Assembly (NCBI GenBank): GCA_017694135.1
Contig: JADING010000134.1
Coordinates: 1 to 7,726, forward strand
DNA from: Candidatus Scatoplasma merdavium
GTDB taxonomy: Bacteria; Bacillota_I; Bacilli_A; RFN20; CAG-288
Direction of reading: 5' to 3'
Length of the DNA: 7,726 nucleotides
Both the position numbers and the translations under genes were made by a program. Position 1 is the stretch's first letter. Each line of letters opens with the position of its first letter. The notes under the pieces were generated by a model, which had not been told where the DNA came from, searched no databases, and was given only the letters and a program-made list of their open reading frames with translations. This document shows positions 1 through 7,486 of this stretch, piece after piece.

Positions 1-1570
1 CATATATTTGACTGGTTCAATCATCGTTTTATTCGCTGTTATTTCTCTGGTTACCGGTTATTTATATTCAAGATTTTCCGCGAAAACTGCCAGTGTTTTT
101 GGCAGAGAAATACGCCATGCTCAATTTAAAAAAATCGAAGAATATTCTTTTTCTAACATCGATAAATTTGAGGCTTCTTCGCTAGTTACCCGCGTGATTA
201 ACGACTCGGCAATGGTGCAGAACACCTTGACTTCGGTAATGCGTCCTTTGGTTCGTGCTCCGTTGATGCTTATTCTCGGTATTGGACTATCTTTTGCAAT
301 TAACTGGGAACTTGCGATTATTTTTATCTGTCTAGCTCCTTTGCTAGCGGTGTCGATGTTTTTTATCGTTAGACACGTGGCACCGCGCTTTATGATTCTT
401 CAGAAATCATTAGATAATTTAAATTTGGTTATTCAAGAAAACTTAATTGCGATTCGCGTTATTAAGGCATTTGTGAGAAAAGATTACCAGATTGAAAAGT
501 TTGAAAAGGTCAATTGGCACTATACCGATGTAGTAGAAAAAACTTTTAGAGTAGTGAGTTTAGGCACTCCGATAAGCCAAGTTATTATGTATACTGCTAT
601 GCTTCTAGTAATGTGGTTCGGTGGAAGTTTGATGATAAATTCAACCATTGAAGAAGGAGCTTTGACCGGAGTGTTTTCTTACGTCGTTCAAACTTTTAAT
701 TCTTTAATGATGGTGTCAAACATCTGCATTTCTATCGCGCGATCTTTAGCTTCTTGTTACCGTATCGATCAGGTTTTGGTTGAAGTTCCAACAATTGAAG
801 ATGGAAAAGATTCTTCTAAGCACATTAAAGATGGTGAGATTGAGTTTATCGATGTTGATTTTAAATACGATATACAAGGTAAAGAAAACGTTTTAGAAAA
901 CTTGAATTTCAAAATTGAACCTGGCGAAATGATTGGTGTAATTGGATCAACAGGTTCAGGGAAATCAACTTTGGTAGAGCTGATATTAAGGCTTTACGAT
1001 GTTACAAACGGAAAGGTGTTAATAGATGGAGAAAATGTCAAAGATTATTCTTTGTACAATCTCCGTGAAGAAATATCTATTGTTTTGCAGAAGAATTTCT
1101 TGTTCTCAGGTAGCTTAAGAGACAACTTGAAATGGGGTGATAAACTAGCCTCAGATGAAGAGTTGCTTTCAGCTTGTAAGCTCGCTTGTGTCGATGAATT
1201 CTTACCTCGCTTGCAAGGCGGACTAGATTACGAGTTGGGCGCCAATGGATCCAATGTTTCTGGTGGACAGAAACAGCGCATTTGCATTGCTCGCGCTTTG
1301 TTGAAAAAACCTAAGATTTTAATTTTAGATGACGCCACATCAGCCTTAGATACAGCTACGGAAAGAAGGCTTATAGACAATTTGAAAGCTGAAAAAAATA
1401 TGACGGTAATTATTATTACTCAGCGCCTTTCTTCTTTGGCTAATTGCTCCAGGGTTCTTGTGTTAGATAACGGAAGGATATCCGGTTTTGATAACAAAGA
1501 AAAACTTTTAGAAAACAACCACATTTACGCTGATTTCTACCACACTCAAAAGAAAGGAACTCAACTTTAA
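1..1570 (+). CDS. ABC exporter half-transporter, subunit with degenerate catalytic residues (5' partial)
   Basis: Membrane-fused ATPase half of a heterodimeric (type IV) ABC exporter, probably moving a drug, lipid or peptide outward. The frame is open to the window edge (first full codon at 2), so the TTG at 8 is an internal Leu codon. About 55-60 N-terminal residues, including the first membrane helix, should lie outside the window. Counting from the codon at 8: membrane helices near 4-22, 84-122 (two), 191-211 and 222-245; coupling motif EENL-type 'QENLIAIRVIKAF' at 143-155. The ATPase has A-loop Y287, Walker A GSTGSGKST 313-321, Q-loop Q361, signature VSGGQ 417-421 and Walker B ILILDD 437-442. 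The catalytic Glu position is Asp442 and the switch His is Gln472, so its own Walker site should hydrolyse ATP poorly or not at all. This is known for one subunit of heterodimers such as TM287/288. It lies 1 nt before the partner gene. Substrate unknown. Confidence 0.95.
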   Translation, partial: IYLTGSIIVLFAVISLVTGYLYSRFSAKTASVFGREIRHAQFKKIEEYSFSNIDKFEASSLVTRVINDSAMVQNTLTSVMRPLVRAPLMLILGIGLSFAINWELAIIFICLAPLLAVSMFFIVRHVAPRFMILQKSLDNLNLVIQENLIAIRVIKAFVRKDYQIEKFEKVNWHYTDVVEKTFRVVSLGTPISQVIMYTAMLLVMWFGGSLMINSTIEEGALTGVFSYVVQTFNSLMMVSNICISIARSLASCYRIDQVLVEVPTIEDGKDSSKHIKDGEIEFIDVDFKYDIQGKENVLENLNFKIEPGEMIGVIGSTGSGKSTLVELILRLYDVTNGKVLIDGENVKDYSLYNLREEISIVLQKNFLFSGSLRDNLKWGDKLASDEELLSACKLACVDEFLPRLQGGLDYELGANGSNVSGGQKQRICIARALLKKPKILILDDATSALDTATERRLIDNLKAEKNMTVIIITQRLSSLANCSRVLVLDNGRISGFDNKEKLLENNHIYADFYHTQKKGTQL

Positions 1571-1571
1571 T

Positions 1572-3383
1572 ATGGCTAGGGTAATGTCTTATAAGCGGCC
1601 TAAGAATCTTAAAAAAGCTTTCCGCGAACTCCTTTCGTATTTGGGTCATCACAAGTGGATGCTTCTTCTTGTTTTTATTCTCGTTTTTATTTCTTCAATG
1701 GCTAATATTATTGGCACTTTCGCTATTAGGTTCGTCGTTTCTGCTGCCTTATCTAAGGACTTAAGCCAGTTGGCTTTAACTGTTGGAAGCGTAGCAGTTT
1801 TATACTTTTTTGGCATTGTCTCATCTTTGAGCTACACCCAGATAATGGTTTATCTCTCGCAGAGAGTGGTCTATGAGATGAGAAGGGATTTGTTTAATCG
1901 CGTTGAGGACCTTCCGGTGTCATTCTTTGACAACACGGCTTTCGGAGATATTATGTCGTGTTTTACTAACGATGTTGAAACGGTTTCGGAAGCTTTGAAC
2001 AACGCTTTTGCTGCAATAATTGAAAACTTTATAACTTTGATAGGAACGATTGTATGTATCTTTGTTCTGTCTTGGCAATTGTCTTTGACGGTAATGGCTT
2101 TTTACATTTTGATGTTTACCTATCTTTTCTTCGCTTCTAAAAGGAGCAAACACTACTTTAAGCTCCAGCAAGAAAATTTAGGTAAGCTCTCAGGTTTTGC
2201 CGAAGAGACTATCCGCGGAATGAAAGTTGTTAAGGTCTTTAATCACGAAGAGGATTCTTTGAAAGTTTTCGACGATGCTTCAGATGCTTTGTGCGAGACT
2301 TCTTACAAGGCCTTATCGTATGCTAACTCTTTAGTTCCGATGGTTATGGCTCTGTCTTATTTTAATTATGCTTTAGTTGCTATTCTCGGCGGTTTGTGGA
2401 CTTTAAATGGTTTGATGTTATCTGAAAATTTAGCTTCTTACCTCGTTTTTGTTAGACAGACAAGTATGCCTATTAACAGGTTTACTCAGCAGGCCAATAT
2501 TATTTTGAATAGCCTCGCTTCTTCTGAACGTATTTTTTCTTTGATTAATTCTCCGATAGAAGCCGATCAAGGAGAAGTGAAATTAACTTATAAGATTGAA
2601 AATGGTAAGAAGGTTTACTATTGGGATAACAAAGGTGAGCTCATACCTTTAAAAGGCGATGTGAGATTTGAAAATGTCGTTTTTTCTTATGTCGAAGGCC
2701 ATACGATATTAAAAAATATATCTCTCTACGCTAAACCCGGACAAAAGATTGCCTTTGTCGGTTCCACCGGAGCTGGGAAAACAACTATTACTAACTTAAT
2801 CAATCGTTTCTACGATATCGATAGTGGAAAGATAACTTACGATGGAATTGATATTAAAGATATATCCAAGGCTTCCTTGCGCTCGTCTTTAGGTATGGTT
2901 TTACAAGACACTCATTTGTTTACAGGGACCATTGAAGAAAACATAAGATTTGGCAATCTTGATGCTAGCTTTGAAGATGTAGTAAATGCCAGCAAGCTTG
3001 CGAACGCTGATTCGTTTATCAAGAGGCTTCCTAACGGCTATCAAACTGTTTTGTCTTCCGATGGAGCGAATTTGTCGCAAGGTCAGCGTCAACTTATCGC
3101 TATTGCTAGAGCGGCAATTATGAATCCGCAAGTTTTGATATTGGATGAGGCTACAGCATCAGTTGATACTTACACGGAAAAGCTCATTGAAAAAGGTATG
3201 GATAAGCTTATGGAAAACCGCACCGTCTTTGTCATCGCTCACCGCCTTTCCACCGTTAGAAATGCCAACGCTATTATCGTGTTAGAAAATGGAAATATAA
3301 TTGAAAGAGGAGACCACGAAGCCTTAATTGAGCAAAAGGGCAGATATTACAAACTTTATACCGGTAAATCCGAACTCTCTTAA
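1572..3383 (+). CDS. ABC exporter half-transporter, catalytically complete partner subunit
   Basis: Second half of the heterodimeric exporter, 603 residues, a normal length for this subunit. Membrane helices lie near 28-50, 68-92, 147-188 (two) and 253-280, with a weaker sixth near 285-310. A linker insert at about 333-362 (containing YYWDNKGEL) sits between membrane domain and ATPase; such an insert is common in this subunit type. ATPase motifs: A-loop Y373, Walker A GSTGAGKTT 397-405, Q-loop Q445, Walker B VLILDE 521-526 with catalytic E526, and switch H557. The signature is LSQGQ (501-505), with Gln for the first Gly. In an ABC dimer this signature faces the partner's Walker site, so it completes the degenerate site, while this subunit's intact Walker site pairs with the partner's VSGGQ. 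The start is ATG 1572, with AAAGGA at 1553-1558, a longish 13-nt spacing. ATG 1584 is an alternative but has a poorer site. The 1-nt gap implies translational coupling. The stop overlaps the convergent gene's stop. Confidence 0.96.
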   Translation: MARVMSYKRPKNLKKAFRELLSYLGHHKWMLLLVFILVFISSMANIIGTFAIRFVVSAALSKDLSQLALTVGSVAVLYFFGIVSSLSYTQIMVYLSQRVVYEMRRDLFNRVEDLPVSFFDNTAFGDIMSCFTNDVETVSEALNNAFAAIIENFITLIGTIVCIFVLSWQLSLTVMAFYILMFTYLFFASKRSKHYFKLQQENLGKLSGFAEETIRGMKVVKVFNHEEDSLKVFDDASDALCETSYKALSYANSLVPMVMALSYFNYALVAILGGLWTLNGLMLSENLASYLVFVRQTSMPINRFTQQANIILNSLASSERIFSLINSPIEADQGEVKLTYKIENGKKVYYWDNKGELIPLKGDVRFENVVFSYVEGHTILKNISLYAKPGQKIAFVGSTGAGKTTITNLINRFYDIDSGKITYDGIDIKDISKASLRSSLGMVLQDTHLFTGTIEENIRFGNLDASFEDVVNASKLANADSFIKRLPNGYQTVLSSDGANLSQGQRQLIAIARAAIMNPQVLILDEATASVDTYTEKLIEKGMDKLMENRTVFVIAHRLSTVRNANAIIVLENGNIIERGDHEALIEQKGRYYKLYTGKSELS

Positions 3384-5674
3384 GCCAGTTTTAATTCGGT
3401 AATGGTGAAAGAGTAAGAGCAGAGGTTGTTGGAATTAAAGCCGCCGTTATTAAATTGCCGCGCGTAAGATTGCACAGAGAAGCTATCTCCTTGAGTAAAC
3501 AGGCTGTTTTCTCCAGGTTTGTTTTGGTAATTTACCAAAACGTTATCTTGAGAAATCCAGCGAATCTCATCGTAAGCATCGTACATTGCTGGTAAACCGT
3601 AGTTGTGTTCAGCGTGACTGCCACCTTCTGAATTAGATATGACATTTAAGACCTTTTTTTCATATTCTTCGTTAAATGCATCGTCAGGATTAGTGAATAA
3701 AACGTAGGTTGAGCCAGTGCGCTGATACGCTAGTCTAGCATCGACGTGATATAGTCTACCGCCTGTCGATTTTAAGTCGAAATCTTCTTTGTTTCCGTAT
3801 CCGTCGTAAGACATTTCATTCAGGCCCTTGTTTGTATACAAATCTAAAATGAGATATTCATCGTAAGGATTAAACTGTATTTTGCCGTTTTCACTTTCGT
3901 ATTCTTTGTTGTCATAAGGAATGACGATACAAGCATTTTCCATTAAAGAAGAAGGAATAGTAATAGTCACATCGTTTCCGTAAACGATATAAGGAGTTTC
4001 CCATCCGAGTAAAATCTTTGAATAAGGATTGTGATCTTTAACATTGTTATCCATCATGTCTATTCCACCTAAAGGAGAATACCCTGAAGTTAAAGACCCT
4101 GAATTGTTGTATGAATAATAATCGTTAAGTCCCAATATGTGTCCGGTTTCGTGAATCAAGAAGTGAGCGTCATAAGGAGAATTTTCTTCGGAGAAAGTTT
4201 CAAGCAGATTTTCTCCAGCCCAACCGAAATTGTTACAGACGGGATTATCGAGATTTTCACTTATATTAGCATCCGCCTGAGTAGTGTTAGTTAAAGGCCA
4301 GTAACTAGAATATCCGTCACTAGCGGATATATCTCCAATCCAAACCATCCAAACAGCATCGATGAGCCCATCTTTATCCGAATCGAATTTAGTTAGGTTA
4401 TTTGAGTAAGTTTTTTTTGTCCAAGCTACAACTTCTTCTGCTAGATCAGAAAGATTAGAACTCGATATATCTGTGATACTGTGGTAAAAAGAAGAATAGG
4501 CTGAAGCGTAATAAAAATCAGTAATTGAACCAGTGATATTTAATTTTCCGTGTGAAGATTTGTAATAGTAAGAACGCAGAGATTCAAAAGGTAGGGTATT
4601 TGAATTTCCAAAGAAACAAGTTTCAATGACATCTAAGGCTTTTGAAGTAGCTTGTTCTTCAAATCCAGGTACAACTACAGGGACAACTAATATTGGCGTC
4701 TCTTGACTAGTTTGGTCTTCTTCAATTGAACTTGAAGGAGCGTACTTCCAATTTAGAGAGTTGATCTTACCAAAATCGTATGCGGTATGAGCTACATTTA
4801 CTTCTTCCGGAGTGTAATAGCCTTTGTCAGTAATTCCGTGAGGATCTTCATTTGAAGTTTTGTTTGGATTAGTTATATGGATACTTATAGAAGAAGCGTC
4901 AGTTTCTAAAACCGAGGAAGGATCATCGTATTTTTGAGGATCTGAAATCTTTTCGTTGTTGACATAAACGGTAAAGTAAGTTGTCAATTCTTCTTCGTAG
5001 CCTTGGCAGACGATATTAATTTGAAATCTTCCAGTTTCTAAGAATACGTAATTTGTGGCATCAGTTCCATTGTATTTTAATTGGTAAGAAGTAACTGTTT
5101 CGCTTTTTTGTAAGGTTTGCCCAGTTGAAGAGCGATACGAAGTGTGAAGCATGATATTTAAACCTGAAGGATCAAGCGTTTCACCAACTTTATAAACGCT
5201 TTTTAGCGGCGTAGAAGTGAGCATCAAAGACTGATTAAAGTGGGAAATCTTATTGACAGTTATATCGAAACTCGCACTTTCATATCCAGCGGCAACCACG
5301 TTGATTTTAAAAGTACCGACTTCGTTTAATCTAACAGAAGCTTGGACTTCAGTTTTATCCTTATCCCAGACTAAAGAGTAATCTAAATCGTGTTCAATGG
5401 TTTGTTCTCCATCCTTTTCAGTGATAAAAGAAACATCGAGATTATCGAGGTTCAAAATATCATAAAAATCGTAAGTTGTTTTAGGAAGGCGATCGATTTC
5501 AATATATTTTCTCTCTTGTGTCTCTTCTGAGCTTGAACTTGAAGAGGGAGAAGAGATAGTTATACTTGAAGATGAGTGGTCAGAAGAATTAGACGTTGAT
5601 TCGCAGGAAGTTAACACGGCGAAATTGAGTAGACTCAACAGACTTAAACAAGATATCTTTGAACTTTTTTTCAT
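3380..5674 (-). CDS. Surface lipoprotein, peptidase M6-like zinc metalloprotease with Ig-like N-terminal region
   Basis: Predicted secreted, lipid-anchored zinc protease of 764 residues. The signal peptide (MKKSSK, hydrophobic core) ends in lipobox LTSC with Cys24. Residues 25-50 are a Ser-rich tether. Residues about 57-142 and 152-240 look like two beta-sandwich modules; the second has the 'Y-x-V-G-E-x-L-D-P-S-G-L' pattern (161-172) of bacterial Ig-like group 3 domains. The catalytic region is about 327-650. It contains an EF-hand-like DSDKDGLID (431-439), zinc site HETGHILGLNDYY (508-520; H508, E509, H512, with D518 a possible third ligand), a likely Met-turn GGIDMMDNN (536-544), then 'NPYSKILLGW' and 'GGRLYHVDARL', all in the order seen in immune inhibitor A/M6-like proteases. 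A C-terminal beta-rich part runs to the end. ATG 5674 has GAAAGGA at 5683-5689 with 8-nt spacing. A terminator upstream and a candidate promoter suggest a single-gene transcript. The protease call is strong; the substrate (host protein or peptide nutrient) is unknown. Confidence 0.9.
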   Translation of the reverse strand: MKKSSKISCLSLLSLLNFAVLTSCESTSNSSDHSSSSITISSPSSSSSSEETQERKYIEIDRLPKTTYDFYDILNLDNLDVSFITEKDGEQTIEHDLDYSLVWDKDKTEVQASVRLNEVGTFKINVVAAGYESASFDITVNKISHFNQSLMLTSTPLKSVYKVGETLDPSGLNIMLHTSYRSSTGQTLQKSETVTSYQLKYNGTDATNYVFLETGRFQINIVCQGYEEELTTYFTVYVNNEKISDPQKYDDPSSVLETDASSISIHITNPNKTSNEDPHGITDKGYYTPEEVNVAHTAYDFGKINSLNWKYAPSSSIEEDQTSQETPILVVPVVVPGFEEQATSKALDVIETCFFGNSNTLPFESLRSYYYKSSHGKLNITGSITDFYYASAYSSFYHSITDISSSNLSDLAEEVVAWTKKTYSNNLTKFDSDKDGLIDAVWMVWIGDISASDGYSSYWPLTNTTQADANISENLDNPVCNNFGWAGENLLETFSEENSPYDAHFLIHETGHILGLNDYYSYNNSGSLTSGYSPLGGIDMMDNNVKDHNPYSKILLGWETPYIVYGNDVTITIPSSLMENACIVIPYDNKEYESENGKIQFNPYDEYLILDLYTNKGLNEMSYDGYGNKEDFDLKSTGGRLYHVDARLAYQRTGSTYVLFTNPDDAFNEEYEKKVLNVISNSEGGSHAEHNYGLPAMYDAYDEIRWISQDNVLVNYQNKPGENSLFTQGDSFSVQSYARQFNNGGFNSNNLCSYSFTITELKLA

Positions 5675-5705
5675 ATGAGTGATCCTTTCAAAGTTTCCGC
5701 TAGTT

Positions 5706-5734
5706 ATCTTAATTAATTCGTTGGTTTAAATCAA
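5706..5734 (-). promoter_or_regulatory. Candidate sigma-A promoter of the M6-like protease gene
   Basis: On the minus strand, TTGATT (5734-5729) and TAAGAT (5711-5706) are separated by 17 nt. Each matches the consensus at 4 of 6 positions. Transcription would start near 5699, giving a leader of about 24 nt with the ribosome binding site at 5683-5689. A second option further upstream is TTGAAT (5771-5766) with TATTAA (5750-5745), but its spacing is only 15 nt. In DNA this AT-rich, such matches arise often by chance, so the assignment rests mainly on position and the need for a promoter after the terminator at 6138-6165. Confidence 0.3.
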
Positions 5735-6064
5735 TTTAAAATACTTAATATCAGCGTTAAGAAACATTCAAGTTGATAAGTGCTATAACTTTAACTATAT
5801 AAAAGTTTATGTTTCATTGAGTTTCTATTAGTTTGCAGCTTTAATTAGTCTTTTATTTATGAATGAAAATTAATTAAAGATGAATATTTATTTTAACTTT
5901 AGAGAAGATGCGTAAAAACTGTTTGTTTTATATGATTTCTCTTAATGTATTAGTTTATCTTTTTGAATTTCATTGGAAAAGCTTGTTTTTTGTAATGTTA
6001 CGAACAATAAAAAACATTTGATTGTTGTATAGCTGTTTTAAAGGGAAGCTACTTTTGAATAGCG

Positions 6065-6084
6065 GTATATTATGTGAAATATAC
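6065..6084. repeat. 7-bp inverted repeat GTATATT-N6-AATATAC
   Basis: GTATATT (6065-6071) and AATATAC (6078-6084) are perfect inverted copies around ATGTGA. The repeat lies immediately 5' of AAAAGGA (6087-6093), which has 7-nt spacing to ATG 6101 of a 12-codon frame ending in TAA at 6137-6139. It could be an operator half-site pair or a weak RNA hairpin. It is all A/T except the outermost pair, so chance occurrence is quite possible and no function is claimed. Confidence 0.35.
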
Positions 6085-6137
6085 ACAAAAGGATTTATAT
6101 ATGGTCACAAATGTTGAATTTTATTTATGTTTTAAAT

Positions 6138-6165
6138 AAAAAAGAGCCATCGGTATAGATGGCTC
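6138..6165 (-). terminator. Rho-independent terminator of the Tyr-rich lipoprotein gene
   Basis: Read on the minus strand, GAGCCATC (6165-6158), loop TATACC, then GATGGCTC (6151-6144), a perfect 8-bp stem, is followed directly by six T residues (6143-6138). It begins 8 nt after the TAA stop at 6173-6175. The plus-strand side has no T run (AAGTTAATT follows), so it works in one direction. It separates the lipoprotein transcript from the protease gene downstream. Confidence 0.93.
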
Positions 6166-6172
6166 AAGTTAA

Positions 6173-7405
6173 TTAGAAAATTGCTGTGTCTAAATAGTGA
6201 ATGAGAATTTCGCTTTCACCGGTGTACATATCTATTAAGACATCGATATAGATGTCTTTGGTATATGTTGCAGTATCTTCAAACTCAAACGAGATGTAGG
6301 TAGATGAAGTGGTGACTGTATTTACAAGGCTGAATTCAGAATCGAGAACTTCAATATTGTTTATGTCGGTTATTTTATTATCGCCAACCGATAATTCAAA
6401 CAAGTAATTGCGATAAGCGTTTTGTGAAAGAGTGAAGCGGTAAAGATACTTGCTTTCTCCTGATAAAGCCATGTATTCTTCCGATAAATCAGTCGGTGTA
6501 AAGCTACCCATAAAATCGTAATAGTAGTCTGAATATGAACTTAAAGATGGCTGATTAGTTTCTTTTATTTTGTAAGCTTCATAATTTGGAGTTTTATCCA
6601 AGTTTCCTCTTTGTTTTGCGTAGCCGAAATTGAAGGTGGTTGAAGTAGTATAGTAAACCAAATTATTAACTCGGTTACCGAGGAAATCGTATTTAACATA
6701 CTGTTCTCTTTTTTGAGTAAAGTTTTTCAAACGGTATTTTCCATCGACTTGTTCTAGCTCGGCTTTAATAATAGTGTCGTAATATTCGGTTATATAATCG
6801 TTATCAGAAGAATTGGCGAGGGGATTATACAAGCTTTGTGTCGTAATTCCACGCTTGTAATATTCGTAACCAGAAGCGGTTTTATAAAGTTCAGTGCTTT
6901 CCAAGTTCATGGCGAAACTAGTTAGCATTGCTTGGCTCATTTCTTCTGGAGTAATTTCACTTGTTTGGCCGAGATCTAAAAATGATTGAGAAATGTATGG
7001 ATAAGGATTAGAAGATAACTTTGTCTCAGTTTCGGTAAGACCGTTTTCAAAAGAAGTGTAGGAGTTAATTTCGCTAGATTGAGAAATTACGTCTCCATTG
7101 AGAAAAGTTGATTGAGACGCATTCTGCTTTACTGAAAAACCATCGTTGTAAATTTTGTATTCAGTGACACCTGACGAATGTGAATCGCTAACTCCGCGTG
7201 TGTCATCACCATAAAGAAGACTGCTGTTGTTATCGATTTTTTCTTCCATTCGCATGTAATTTAATTCGGTGTTAGAAGTAATTCCGTTCATGATTGTTTC
7301 TTCTAACATCTCATTGGAGATTATTTCACCCTGGAACGTTCTATTATCCCCACATCCTGTTAGGAGTAATACGGAACATAAAGAAATAAGATATTTGTGT
7401 TTCAT
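6173..7405 (-). CDS. Lipoprotein of unknown family, Tyr-rich
   Basis: Predicted lipid-anchored extracellular protein of 410 residues; I do not recognise the family. The signal peptide MKHKYLISLCSVLLLTGC carries a classic lipobox LTGC with Cys18. The mature part has no further membrane helix and no Ser-rich tether, unlike its two lipoprotein neighbours. It is polar and Tyr-rich (38 Tyr, about 9%), with alternating hydrophobic/polar stretches at 222-262 and 318-405 that suggest extended beta-sheet, perhaps a lipocalin- or LolA-like barrel; that is inference only. No catalytic motif is visible. The two Cys are at 10 (signal peptide) and 18, so there is no disulfide in the mature chain. ATG 7405 has AGAGAGG at 7413-7419 with 7-nt spacing. 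It ends at a strong terminator and is divergent from the next gene, so it is probably transcribed alone. It could be a solute-binding, envelope-stress or adhesion protein. Confidence 0.85.
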   Translation of the reverse strand: MKHKYLISLCSVLLLTGCGDNRTFQGEIISNEMLEETIMNGITSNTELNYMRMEEKIDNNSSLLYGDDTRGVSDSHSSGVTEYKIYNDGFSVKQNASQSTFLNGDVISQSSEINSYTSFENGLTETETKLSSNPYPYISQSFLDLGQTSEITPEEMSQAMLTSFAMNLESTELYKTASGYEYYKRGITTQSLYNPLANSSDNDYITEYYDTIIKAELEQVDGKYRLKNFTQKREQYVKYDFLGNRVNNLVYYTTSTTFNFGYAKQRGNLDKTPNYEAYKIKETNQPSLSSYSDYYYDFMGSFTPTDLSEEYMALSGESKYLYRFTLSQNAYRNYLFELSVGDNKITDINNIEVLDSEFSLVNTVTTSSTYISFEFEDTATYTKDIYIDVLIDMYTGESEILIHYLDTAIF

Positions 7406-7424
7406 AAATTTACCTCTCTTTATT

Positions 7425-7430
7425 ATTATA
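7425..7430 (-). promoter_or_regulatory. Candidate -10 box of the Tyr-rich lipoprotein gene
   Basis: A perfect TATAAT reads on the minus strand at 7430-7425. No good -35 box lies 16-18 nt upstream (CAAGTT/AAGTTT only). The implied start near 7418 would fall on the ribosome binding site at 7413-7419 and leave a leader of about 13 nt. The position is therefore awkward. TTTAAT at 7440-7435 is an alternative that would give a more normal leader. One of the two is likely used, but I cannot choose between them. Confidence 0.3.
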
Positions 7431-7451
7431 TCTAATTAAAATTTAAAAAAC

Positions 7452-7486
7452 TTGAACAAATTATTGGACAAATTATTGACAAATTT
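7452..7486 (+). repeat. Three tandem 12-bp repeats, consensus TTGRACAAATTA
   Basis: The copies are TTGAACAAATTA (7452-7463), TTGGACAAATTA (7464-7475) and TTG-ACAAATTT (7476-7486). The third lacks one base, and the loss creates a perfect TTGACA -35 box. Copies follow head to tail without spacers, close to one helical turn apart, so a protein bound to each would sit on nearly the same face of the DNA. They lie between the two divergent lipoprotein genes and could serve a shared regulator, or may simply be a replication-slippage product. Confidence 0.8.

Larger units (their letters stand above)
5675..6172. other. 498-bp AT-rich intergenic region, no convincing gene
   Basis: This gap lies between the stop of the upstream minus-strand lipoprotein gene and the start of the protease gene. 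It holds the lipoprotein gene's terminator (6138-6165), a candidate protease promoter (5706-5734) and a 20-bp inverted repeat (6065-6084) just ahead of a 12-codon reading frame. The middle, about 5740-6060, is very AT-rich and contains only short open frames: the longest seen is 37 codons at 5908-6021 (+) with no usable ribosome binding site. I found no tRNA-like cloverleaf, riboswitch signature, CRISPR-like repeat or transposon end by eye. It is long for a promoter region in this kind of genome, so a small RNA or decayed gene is possible but unsupported. Confidence 0.7.

Noticed and set aside
1920..2171. Minus-strand frame of 83 codons inside the second ABC gene (similar short ones at 1440-1652 and 2901-3131)
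   Set aside because: These are antisense shadows of strongly conserved ABC exporter sequence. They have no signal, domain or ribosome binding site of their own.
1..5674. Possibility that the ABC exporter and the M6-like protease form one secretion-and-processing system
   Set aside because: Known peptidase-containing exporters carry a fused C39 domain or encode precursors nearby. Here the genes are convergent, the protease has its own Sec-type lipoprotein signal, and no small precursor peptide gene is visible.
5984..6016. Inverted repeat TGTTTTTT / AAAAAACA that might be a terminator or small-RNA end
   Set aside because: The stem is nearly all A/T, with a 17-nt loop and no T-run beyond it. 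No gene ends nearby on either strand.
5908..6021. 37-codon plus-strand frame encoding a small hydrophobic peptide starting MRKNCLFYMISL
   Set aside because: There is no properly spaced ribosome binding site (AGAGAAG touches the ATG) and no good promoter. It ends in TGA while all confirmed genes use TAA. Its Leu/Phe-rich composition is what AT-rich DNA gives by chance.
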